Assembly: GCA_944380285.1 (NCBI GenBank)
Contig: CALWGZ010000003.1
Coordinates: 1-64,000 of the forward strand
Length of the DNA: 64,000 nucleotides
Reading direction: 5' to 3'
Origin: an uncultured Christensenellaceae bacterium
GTDB taxonomy: Bacteria > Bacillota > Clostridia > Christensenellales > UBA3700
Positions 42,004 to 48,953 of the stretch are shown here, in pieces. Under the pieces are notes generated by a model. That model did not search any database, was not told the DNA's origin, and worked only from the letters and a program-made list of their open reading frames with translations. Every line of letters begins with the position of its first letter. The stretch's first letter is position 1. The translations under genes were made by a program, and so were the position numbers.

Positions 42004-43689
42004 ATGCTGGTCTCACTCGACATCAAAAACATAGCGCTCATCGACAATCTCGAGGCGGAGTTCGCTGACGGGCTCAACATCCTCACCGGCGAGACGGGCG
42101 CGGGCAAGTCCATCATCATCGACAGCCTCGAATTTGTGCTGGGCGAGAGGGCGGACAAGTCGCTCATCCGCTACGGGTGCGATTCCGCTTCCGTCACCGC
42201 GCTTTTCCAAACAAGTCAAAATTCCCCCGCCGCGGCGCTTCTCGAAGAGAACGGCATAGAGCTTGACGGCGGGGAGATATTGCTCGCACGCACGATGTCC
42301 GTCGACGGCAAGAACGTCTGCCGCATCAACGGCTCGCGCGTCACTCTCGGCGTGCTCAGATCGATCGCGCATGCGCTCGCGGACATCTACGGTCAGCACG
42401 AGGCGACGGGCTTGCTCAGTGAAGAAAATCACATCAAGGTGCTCGACAAGTTCGCCGGAGAGGCTTTGGCGCAGGCGACTGCCGAACGATCGACGCTCTG
42501 CGCCGAATATTATACGACCAAGCGCGAGATCGCCGAGTACGGCTCGCTGACCGACGTCGAGGCAAAGACCGAAGAGGTCAAAGACGCGATCAAAGAACTG
42601 CAAGACGCCGCGCTCGAGCCGGGCGAAGAGGACGCGTTGATCGCCGCACGAAAGAAGTTCAACAACGCCGAACGCATACGAGACGCGCTCGCCGACGCTC
42701 AAAACAGTCTGGACGGCGACTCCGCAAGCGCACTTTCACAGATCGTCTCCGCGCGCAGGTCGATGAGTTCTGTCGCCGATTACGACGAGGCATATGCCGA
42801 GATCGAGCGCAGGCTCGAGTCGCTCAAATTGGAGGCAGAGGACGTCGCCGCGACTTTGAGCGACCTCATCGCTTCGGACGATTTCGATCCCTACGCCGCC
42901 GAGAGGTGTGAGGAGAGGCTTGCGCTCGTACGCAAGATCAAGCGCAAATATTCGATCACCGAAGAGGAATGCGAACAAAAACTCGAACAGCTTCAAGCCG
43001 AGCTTGATTTCCTCGCGGGCGGTGAGGCGGCGCTCGAGCGACTGAACGACAGACTCGACACCCTCAAGACCAAGCTGGCTAAAAATGCCGACACTCTGCA
43101 CTCGCTCAGGCAAAAGGCAGCGAAAGAACTCGGCGAATTGCTGGTCAAACAGCTCAAAGAGCTCGGGATGAACAATGCGTCTTTCGCCGCAGATATAGAG
43201 CGTACGTCGGGCGAACCCGATCCGTCGGGCGAGGACAAAGTCGTCTTCCTTTTCTCCGCCAATGCGGGTCAGCCGCTGCGCGAACTCGTCAAGGTCATCT
43301 CGGGCGGCGAACTCTCGCGCTTTATGTTGGCGGTCAAGAACATCATCTCCGACATCGACGGCGTAGAGACGATGGTCTTTGACGAGGTAGACACCGGCAT
43401 CAGCGGCAAGACCTCGCAAGTCGTCGCCGAAAAACTTTATACGATCGCCAAGGGCAGGCAGGTGCTCGCAGTCACGCATTTGCCGCAGCTTGCGTCGATG
43501 GCGGACAAGCACTTCCTCATCAACAAGTTCACGGACAAAGACGGCGCTCACACCGCTTTGACCGCGTTGGACGAAAAGGGGATGCTCGGCGAGATCGCAC
43601 GGCTCATCGGCGGGAGCGAGTACAGCTCGCACGCGCTGCCGCACGCCGAAGAGATGAAACGATACGCCGACGAATTCAAGAAAAGATAG
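42004..43689 (+). CDS. recN: DNA repair protein RecN
   Basis: A 561-residue SMC-like ATPase for double-strand break repair. Walker A is GETGAGKSIIIDSL near residue 32; a long coiled coil fills the middle; the C-terminal signature ISGGELSRFMLA and Walker B TMVFDEVDTGISG complete the ATPase. argR-recN-spoIVB is a conserved Bacillota order. Confidence 0.97.
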   Translation: MLVSLDIKNIALIDNLEAEFADGLNILTGETGAGKSIIIDSLEFVLGERADKSLIRYGCDSASVTALFQTSQNSPAAALLEENGIELDGGEILLARTMSVDGKNVCRINGSRVTLGVLRSIAHALADIYGQHEATGLLSEENHIKVLDKFAGEALAQATAERSTLCAEYYTTKREIAEYGSLTDVEAKTEEVKDAIKELQDAALEPGEEDALIAARKKFNNAERIRDALADAQNSLDGDSASALSQIVSARRSMSSVADYDEAYAEIERRLESLKLEAEDVAATLSDLIASDDFDPYAAERCEERLALVRKIKRKYSITEEECEQKLEQLQAELDFLAGGEAALERLNDRLDTLKTKLAKNADTLHSLRQKAAKELGELLVKQLKELGMNNASFAADIERTSGEPDPSGEDKVVFLFSANAGQPLRELVKVISGGELSRFMLAVKNIISDIDGVETMVFDEVDTGISGKTSQVVAEKLYTIAKGRQVLAVTHLPQLASMADKHFLINKFTDKDGAHTALTALDEKGMLGEIARLIGGSEYSSHALPHAEEMKRYADEFKKR

Positions 43690-43693
43690 ATCG

Positions 43694-43715
43694 AGCCGCC
43701 TTCGGGCGGCTTTTT
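43694..43715 (+). terminator. Intrinsic terminator after recN
   Basis: AGCCGCC-TTCG-GGCGGCT followed by TTTT. Confidence 0.85.
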
Positions 43716-43760
43716 CATAATATCTTTCAAGCCGTGCAAACTAACTGCGTGAGGACGGCA

Positions 43761-44906
43761 ATGAAGAGATTTTTGTGCGTGATGATGCTGCTGTTCGTCG
43801 CGGTCGCGGCGGTCGGCTATTTCGGCTTGCAACCCGAAGGAGAAGTTTGGGCTGCGACCGCTCTGTGCGACAGCGATCCGGGCGAAGCGCCCTGCGTGAC
43901 GAGGGATTACGACGACGCAACATGCGAGACCACGGGCAAGTTGTTCGGCATTTTCGAACTCGAACGCAAAGAGGCGCGCCCCGTCGTCGAACACAGCGTA
44001 CTGCTGGGCGGAACTCCGCTTGGGATCTCGCTCAAACTCGACGGATTGATGATCACCGCAAAGAGCGGAGTCGTCACCGAGGACGGGACCGCGTCGCCTA
44101 TGGACAACGCCGACGTCACTTTCGGAGACGTCTTGACAACGGTCAACGGCGTAAAGGTCGACAGCGCGGACAGCATCTCCGAGATCTTGGAGATGTCGGA
44201 CGGAGAGGCGACTCTCGAGATCGCGCGCGGCGCACAAATGCGCACTTTCCGCGTTCAGGCGGTCAAGGACACGCTCACGTCAAAATATAAATTGGGATTG
44301 ATGTTGCAAGAAAAGATAGACGGCATCGGCACTTTGACCTTTGTCGACCCGGCTAACGCGCGCTTCGGCTGTCTCGGTCACCCGATCGCCGTATACGAAA
44401 ACGTACCCGTCGATTGCGCCTACGGCACTGCATACCCCGCGTATATCACGGGCGCGGTCAAGGGTAAGATCGGCAAGGCGGGACAGCTCGAAGGCTCGTT
44501 CACCCGCGCGGACGGTCCCGTCGCCGTCATCGACACAAACAACAAATTCGGCAATTTCGGGTACTACACCGGCGACGCGGACGGCTTGACAGAGATCGCT
44601 GCCGCGTCGCGCGAAGAGGTCTCGCCCGGCAAAGCGCAGATCTATTCGACAGTCATCGGCAACGAACCGGAATTGTATGACATAGAGATCATCAAAGTCG
44701 AGCGTCAGGACAGCCCCGACGACAAGAGCATGGTCATCCGCGTGACCGACAAAGATCTGCTCGCTCGGACAGGCGGTATAGTGCAGGGAATGAGCGGAAG
44801 CCCCATCATCCAAGACGGCAAACTCGTCGGAGCGGTCACGCATGTGTTCACGTCAGACCCGACAAAGGGCTTCGGCATCTTTATCGATTGGATGCTTATG
44901 CAATGA
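43761..44906 (+). CDS. spoIVB: SpoIVB serine peptidase
   Basis: A 381-residue S55 peptidase that is secreted into the intermembrane space and triggers pro-sigma-K processing. An N-terminal signal anchor (FLCVMMLLFVAVAAVGYFG), a PDZ domain (DVLTTVNGVKVDSADSI) and the peptidase domain with catalytic His in FGCLGHPI and Ser in QGMSGSPIIQDG are visible. GAGGA precedes the ATG at 43761. Its target sigma-K gene is also in this window. spo0A, normally next, is missing. Confidence 0.95.
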   Translation: MKRFLCVMMLLFVAVAAVGYFGLQPEGEVWAATALCDSDPGEAPCVTRDYDDATCETTGKLFGIFELERKEARPVVEHSVLLGGTPLGISLKLDGLMITAKSGVVTEDGTASPMDNADVTFGDVLTTVNGVKVDSADSISEILEMSDGEATLEIARGAQMRTFRVQAVKDTLTSKYKLGLMLQEKIDGIGTLTFVDPANARFGCLGHPIAVYENVPVDCAYGTAYPAYITGAVKGKIGKAGQLEGSFTRADGPVAVIDTNNKFGNFGYYTGDADGLTEIAAASREEVSPGKAQIYSTVIGNEPELYDIEIIKVERQDSPDDKSMVIRVTDKDLLARTGGIVQGMSGSPIIQDGKLVGAVTHVFTSDPTKGFGIFIDWMLMQ

Positions 44907-44940
44907 AAAAGGGACCCCGAAGGGTCCCGAAATTTTTTTC
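44906..44940. terminator. Bidirectional terminator between spoIVB and purB
   Basis: GGGACCC-CGAA-GGGTCCC with AAAAA on the left and TTTTTTT on the right, serving the two convergent genes. Confidence 0.92.
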
Positions 44941-44946
44941 TTAACA

Positions 44947-46380
44947 TCAAACGGACACGACGCCCTTTTGACCGAGCAGATCGGCGTGCTTTGCAAGTAT
45001 CGGATCGATCTCCGCAGAGATGAACTCGACGACTTGCTGAGGCGCTCTGCCGACAAAGTTCTTGGCGTCGAGGACGCTGTCAAGCCTGTCTTTGACCGCC
45101 GCGAACATCGCGTCCGCCTTGATCAGTTCGATCAAATTGTTGTCCTTGCCCTCGACCTTGACGTTGCGCGACGCCTCCATCGACAGCACGCGTATGCGCT
45201 CGTGCAATTCCTGACGATTGCCACCCGCTTTGACGCATTCCATCATGATGTTTTCGGTCGCCATGAAGGGGAGCTCGGCGTCGATGTGCTTTTTGATCAC
45301 CTTGTCATAGACAACGAGATTTTCGGACACGTTCAGATAGATGTTGAGGATCGCGTCGACGGCGAGGAACGCCTGAGCGATCACTATGCGCTTGTTCGCG
45401 CTGTCGTCGAGCGTGCGCTCGAACCATTGCGTCGCCGCGGTGAACGCGCAATTGGTCGGCAACGACAGAACATATCTCGCGATCGAACCGATGCGCTCGC
45501 TGCGCATGGGATTGCGCTTGTAAGCCATCGCGGACGAGCCGATCTGAGTCTTTTCGAACGGCTCTTCGACCTCTTTCATGTGCTGCAAAAGCCTGATGTC
45601 GTTCGAGAAGCGGTAGCAGCTTTGCGCGATCTGCGACAGCACGCAAAGCACGTTGTAGTCGAACTTGCGCGGATAGGTCTGTCCGGTCACGCCGTAAAAG
45701 GACGAATAGCCCATCTTGGAGACGACCTTGCGTTCCAGCTCCTTGACCTTTTCGCCGTCGCCCTCGAACAAATCGAGGAAGCTCGCCTGCGTGCCCGTCG
45801 TGCCCTTGACGCCGCGCAATTTCACGCTGTTTTTGAGATTGATCAGCGAGACATAGTCCATCTCCAGATCTTCGAGCCAAAGCGTCGCACGCTTGCCAAC
45901 GGTCGTCAGCTGCGCGGGTTGAAGGTGAGTGAAGCCCAGCGTCGGCGCATCTTTGTATTTGAGCGCGAATGCCTTCAACTTGTCCATCACGTTGACCAGC
46001 TTTGCCAGCACGAGATCGAGCGCGCGGTCGATGACGATCACCTCCGCATTGTCGGTCACAAAGCACGACGTCGCGCCCAGATGAATGATCGGCATCGCCT
46101 TGGGCGCCAATTTGCCGAACGCCTTGACGTGCGCCATGACGTCGTGACGCACCTCTTTCTCGAACTTCGCGGCGTCTTCGTAGTTGATGTCGTCCTTGTA
46201 CTTTTCCATCTCGGCGATCTGCTCGTCGGTGATGTTCAGTCCGAGTTCTTGTTCCGATCGGGCAAGCGCGATCCAAAGCCGTCTCCAAAGACGGAACTTC
46301 GCGTCGTCCGAAAAGTTTGCCGCCATCTCTTTGCCGGCATATCTTGTGATCAGGGGATTGACGTAAATATCGGTCTGCAT
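44947..46380 (-). CDS. purB: Adenylosuccinate lyase
   Basis: A 477-residue fumarase-superfamily enzyme that acts twice in purine synthesis. The superfamily signature is SSAMAYKRNPMRSERI, and the HLGATSCFVTDN and QPAQLTTVGKR regions carry catalytic residues. GGAGA lies before the ATG at 46380 and a TATAAT at 46407-46412 (minus strand) marks a promoter. It stands alone rather than in a pur operon. Confidence 0.96.
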   Translation of the reverse strand: MQTDIYVNPLITRYAGKEMAANFSDDAKFRLWRRLWIALARSEQELGLNITDEQIAEMEKYKDDINYEDAAKFEKEVRHDVMAHVKAFGKLAPKAMPIIHLGATSCFVTDNAEVIVIDRALDLVLAKLVNVMDKLKAFALKYKDAPTLGFTHLQPAQLTTVGKRATLWLEDLEMDYVSLINLKNSVKLRGVKGTTGTQASFLDLFEGDGEKVKELERKVVSKMGYSSFYGVTGQTYPRKFDYNVLCVLSQIAQSCYRFSNDIRLLQHMKEVEEPFEKTQIGSSAMAYKRNPMRSERIGSIARYVLSLPTNCAFTAATQWFERTLDDSANKRIVIAQAFLAVDAILNIYLNVSENLVVYDKVIKKHIDAELPFMATENIMMECVKAGGNRQELHERIRVLSMEASRNVKVEGKDNNLIELIKADAMFAAVKDRLDSVLDAKNFVGRAPQQVVEFISAEIDPILAKHADLLGQKGVVSV

Positions 46381-46503
46381 AGTTATCTCCGTGTTTTGAT
46401 AGAATCATTATACAATATTTCGCTGCGAAACTCTACTGTTTTGAGCGTTGTTTGAGCAATTTGACGACGACGGATCTATTTTGAGGAAAACCGATAAAAT
46501 CAT

Positions 46504-46532
46504 TTGACTTTTGATTGTACGCATAGTAAAAT
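46504..46532 (+). promoter_or_regulatory. tRNA-Trp promoter
   Basis: TTGACT (46504-46509), 17 bases, TAAAAT (46527-46532), about 14 bases before the tRNA. Confidence 0.75.
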
Positions 46533-46545
46533 AAATGGGCAATTT

Positions 46546-46620
46546 AGGGGAGTGGCTCAACGGTAGAGTAGTGGTCTCCAAAACCATTGGTTGCGTGTTC
46601 GAATCGCGTCTCCCCTGCCA
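46546..46620 (+). tRNA. tRNA-Trp (anticodon CCA)
   Basis: Acceptor stem AGGGGAG/CTCCCCT, D arm GCTC...GAGT, anticodon stem GTGGT/ACCAT with loop CTCCAAA (anticodon CCA), T arm with GTTCGAATC, discriminator G, and CCA encoded in the gene. A terminator follows directly. Confidence 0.95.
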
Positions 46621-46680
46621 CAGAAAAAAAGAACGGTGGACCCGTTCTTTTTTTCTGTGGCAGGGGAGACACGATTCGAA
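46598..46680. repeat. 39-bp inverted repeat covering the 3' half of tRNA-Trp and its terminator
   Basis: Bases 46598-46636 (T-loop, acceptor strand, CCA and left terminator arm) are repeated in inverted orientation at 46642-46680 with one mismatch, around a five-base centre. The right arm therefore contains an antisense copy of the last 23 bases of the tRNA gene. Confidence 0.85.
46624..46654 (+). terminator. tRNA-Trp terminator
   Basis: AAAGAACGG and CCGTTCTTT around TGGAC, followed by T-run; it is the centre of a much longer inverted repeat. Confidence 0.85.
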
Positions 46681-47115
46681 ATATGCAAGTTTGCATACAA
46701 TGCAAGTTGCGTGTGACGCTCGCAGTTGTTGCAATTTGTAACTTGTTTCGTCCTAAGTTTCTTGATACTTTTCGCTCGCTATTCCGTCGTTCGCTTCGCT
46801 CACTCCTTACGAATCGCGTCTTGTCCTACGCCAGCAAAGCGGGTCGTCCGTTCTTTTTTTTGTGGCAGGGGAAACGCGATTGCATTCGCAGTTTTGGCGA
46901 ATGCAAAAGTTGCGTGTGACGCTCGCAGTCGTTACGATATGCGGCTCGCTTCAACTGCACTTGATGCACCTTTGTCGCTCGCATTGCTCGCTCCTTACGA
47001 ATCGCGTCTTGTCCTACGACAGCAAAGCGGGTCGTCCGTTCTTTTTTTGTGGCAGGGGAGACGCGATTGCATTCGCAAGTTTTTGCGAATGCAAAAGTTG
47101 CGTGTGACGCTCGCA
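46643..47115. repeat. Three degenerate copies of a tRNA-end-derived repeat module
   Basis: The module GTTCTTTTTTT-TGTGGCAGGGGA-ACGCGATT ... GCAAAAGTTGCGTGTGACGCTCGCA occurs at about 46643-46726, 46850-46927 and 47038-47115. The last two are part of longer direct repeats (46803-46927 and 46991-47115, period 188) that begin CTCCTTACGAATCGCGTCT and include GCAAAGCGGGTCGTCCG. ATTCGC...GCGAAT forms a hairpin inside each. No coding gene lies in 46655-47203. Confidence 0.8.
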
Positions 47116-47203
47116 TTTGTTACAGCTCGCGACCTGCATCGACCAAAGCCTCTTGATACTTCTCGCTCGTCGTTGCAGGCTCTTGACAAATTATTGAAAT
47201 AAG

Positions 47204-47233
47204 TTGTCTTTTGTGTATTTTGTTTGGTATAAT
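47204..47233 (+). promoter_or_regulatory. Promoter of the HipA-like gene
   Basis: TTGTCT (47204-47209), 18 bases, TATAAT (47228-47233) with TGG before it (extended -10). Confidence 0.65.
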
Positions 47234-47281
47234 CGAAGTAAAGAGCGGTCGACCGTGCATACGCGATCACAAGAGGGAAAT

Positions 47282-48409
47282 ATGGCATATATTCTTAAAC
47301 AATTCGACAAGCCTTTGATGCGTTTTGAAATGGAGCGAGATATTGACGGAGTGTTCGTACGCGATCTTGAGTTGACAGAGGGCGCGTCCGGTCTTTTGCC
47401 GTTGGATATGGAGTGTTCCGAACAGGGCGTTGCGAAGTGGCTAAAGCGTCGAACAATTCCTTCAAATCGCGCCTATGTTCAAAATTTTCTTTCAAAGCTC
47501 GGTCTAAACGAAAAAGATACCAAGGGCATCATAGACTTTTGCAAAGGACTTTCCCTCAACGATTGCTATTGGGTCGTAGACGAACGATTTGACGGCAAAT
47601 TTGCCGATTATAATCTTTTCGACAATAGGTTCAGCAACACATTGTCCCTCATCGCATTTACCGGATACGGCAGCAATGTACGTTCTGCGTTGAGATCTTC
47701 GCCGGAATTCACCACCGGAGGTATGCTCGCAAAGTGTTGGCGCAGAGTAGACGGCAAAATTTTGTTGTTCAAATCAGGCACGGAAGGTTTCGCAAACTCG
47801 GGGAACGAGCCCTATTGCGAATACTATGCCGCACAGGTCGCGGAATGCATGAACATTGACGCTGTCAAATACAATCTTTCCAAATGGAAGGGAAGACTTT
47901 GTTCTACTTGCGAGATCTTTACAAACAAGAATTTGTCGTATATTTCTGCCGGCAGTCTTGTCAAGGGAAATATTGACGACGTAGCAAAGTATTATCGTGA
48001 ACTCGGAGACGAATATTATCAAAGTTTTGCGGATATGATCGTCTTTGACGCCGTCGTTTTGAACACGGATCGTCACCTCGGGAACTTTGGGTTGTTGATC
48101 GACAACGACAGCAACCGCATATGCGCACCTGCGCCTCTGTTCGATCACGGGCTTTCGTTGCTCACATACGCAATGGAAGACGACCTTTCGTCGTGGGAGA
48201 GCTATGCGGCTACTCGTACGCCTGCGGCATATGCGGATTTTTTGCAATACGCCGTCGCAGTCGCAGGTCAAGCGCAAAAAGAAAAGCTGCGCCGATTGTT
48301 CGATTTCGAATTCAAAAAGCATGCGCGCTACAATTGGTCGGACAGCAGGCTCAAAGTCGTCAAAACCTGTATTTTGCGTCAAGCAGAAAAACTCCTTGAA
48401 CGTCTCTGA
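47282..48409 (+). CDS. HipA-like protein kinase domain protein
   Basis: A 375-residue protein of the HipA/PI3K-like kinase type common in Clostridia. The N-terminal 110 residues are a family-specific domain (WLKRRTIPSNRAYVQNFL, GLSLNDCYWVVDERFDGKF). The C-terminal kinase half shows ILLFKSGTEG (ATP-binding Lys), NTDRHLGNFGLL (catalytic Asp) and PLFDHGLSLL (metal site). The ATG at 47282 has AGAGGGAAA before it. No HipB-like antitoxin gene is next to it, so a toxin role is uncertain; target unknown. Confidence 0.8.
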   Translation: MAYILKQFDKPLMRFEMERDIDGVFVRDLELTEGASGLLPLDMECSEQGVAKWLKRRTIPSNRAYVQNFLSKLGLNEKDTKGIIDFCKGLSLNDCYWVVDERFDGKFADYNLFDNRFSNTLSLIAFTGYGSNVRSALRSSPEFTTGGMLAKCWRRVDGKILLFKSGTEGFANSGNEPYCEYYAAQVAECMNIDAVKYNLSKWKGRLCSTCEIFTNKNLSYISAGSLVKGNIDDVAKYYRELGDEYYQSFADMIVFDAVVLNTDRHLGNFGLLIDNDSNRICAPAPLFDHGLSLLTYAMEDDLSSWESYAATRTPAAYADFLQYAVAVAGQAQKEKLRRLFDFEFKKHARYNWSDSRLKVVKTCILRQAEKLLERL

Positions 48410-48483
48410 TTTTTTTATAAAAAATTTTGAAGAACTTTGAAATATTCCGCACTCCTCATTCGACTATAAAGTAGGAGCACTTG

Positions 48484-48951
48484 ATGGAAGAAGATACAGT
48501 CAACACAGCCGAGCTACTCGTCGATAAATATGCCGACACGCTGTTCAGGATCGCGATCCAAAACACCGGCGTAACGCAAGAAGCGGAGGACATCGTTCAA
48601 GATGTCTTTTTGGCGATGCTCAATAATCTCCCTTTCGAGAGCGAGGAACACGCGAAGCGTTGGCTGATCAGAGTGACCGTCAACAAGTGCCGCGACTATT
48701 TGAGGGCGGCGAGAAGGAAAAATCTGCCACTCGAAGAGAATATCGCCGGTACATATTGCCATCAAGACTCGTACGTTTTGCAGCAATTGCAAAAGTTACA
48801 GCCTCTCGACAGGACGATCGTCTATCTGTTCTATTTCGAGGGCTACAACGCAAAAGAGATCGCAAAAATGGTAGGGAAAACTCGCAACGCCGTAGCGATC
48901 CGCCTGATGAGGGCGAGAGAGGCGTTGAAAGAATTGTTAGAGGAGGAGTGA
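48484..48951 (+). CDS. ECF-type RNA polymerase sigma factor
   Basis: A 155-residue sigma factor with region 2 (ADTLFRIAIQNTGVTQEAEDIVQDVF, shown in parts: DTLFRIA and EDIVQDVFLAML) and region 4 with helix-turn-helix (FYFEGYNAKEIAKMVGKTRN, then AVAIRLMRAREAL). AGGAG lies six bases before ATG 48484. It overlaps no neighbour but is followed after two bases by a membrane protein that probably controls it. Confidence 0.9.
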   Translation: MEEDTVNTAELLVDKYADTLFRIAIQNTGVTQEAEDIVQDVFLAMLNNLPFESEEHAKRWLIRVTVNKCRDYLRAARRKNLPLEENIAGTYCHQDSYVLQQLQKLQPLDRTIVYLFYFEGYNAKEIAKMVGKTRNAVAIRLMRAREALKELLEEE

Positions 48952-48953
48952 CG

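Noticed and set aside
44842..46455. A 537-codon plus-strand frame opposite purB
   Set aside because: Composition is typical of antisense to GAC/GTC-rich genes, and purB on the minus strand has all its motifs.
46408..46734. Minus-strand frame containing GRRDSNTQPMVLETTTL
   Set aside because: This is the familiar antisense reading of a tRNA gene and its flank, not a protein.
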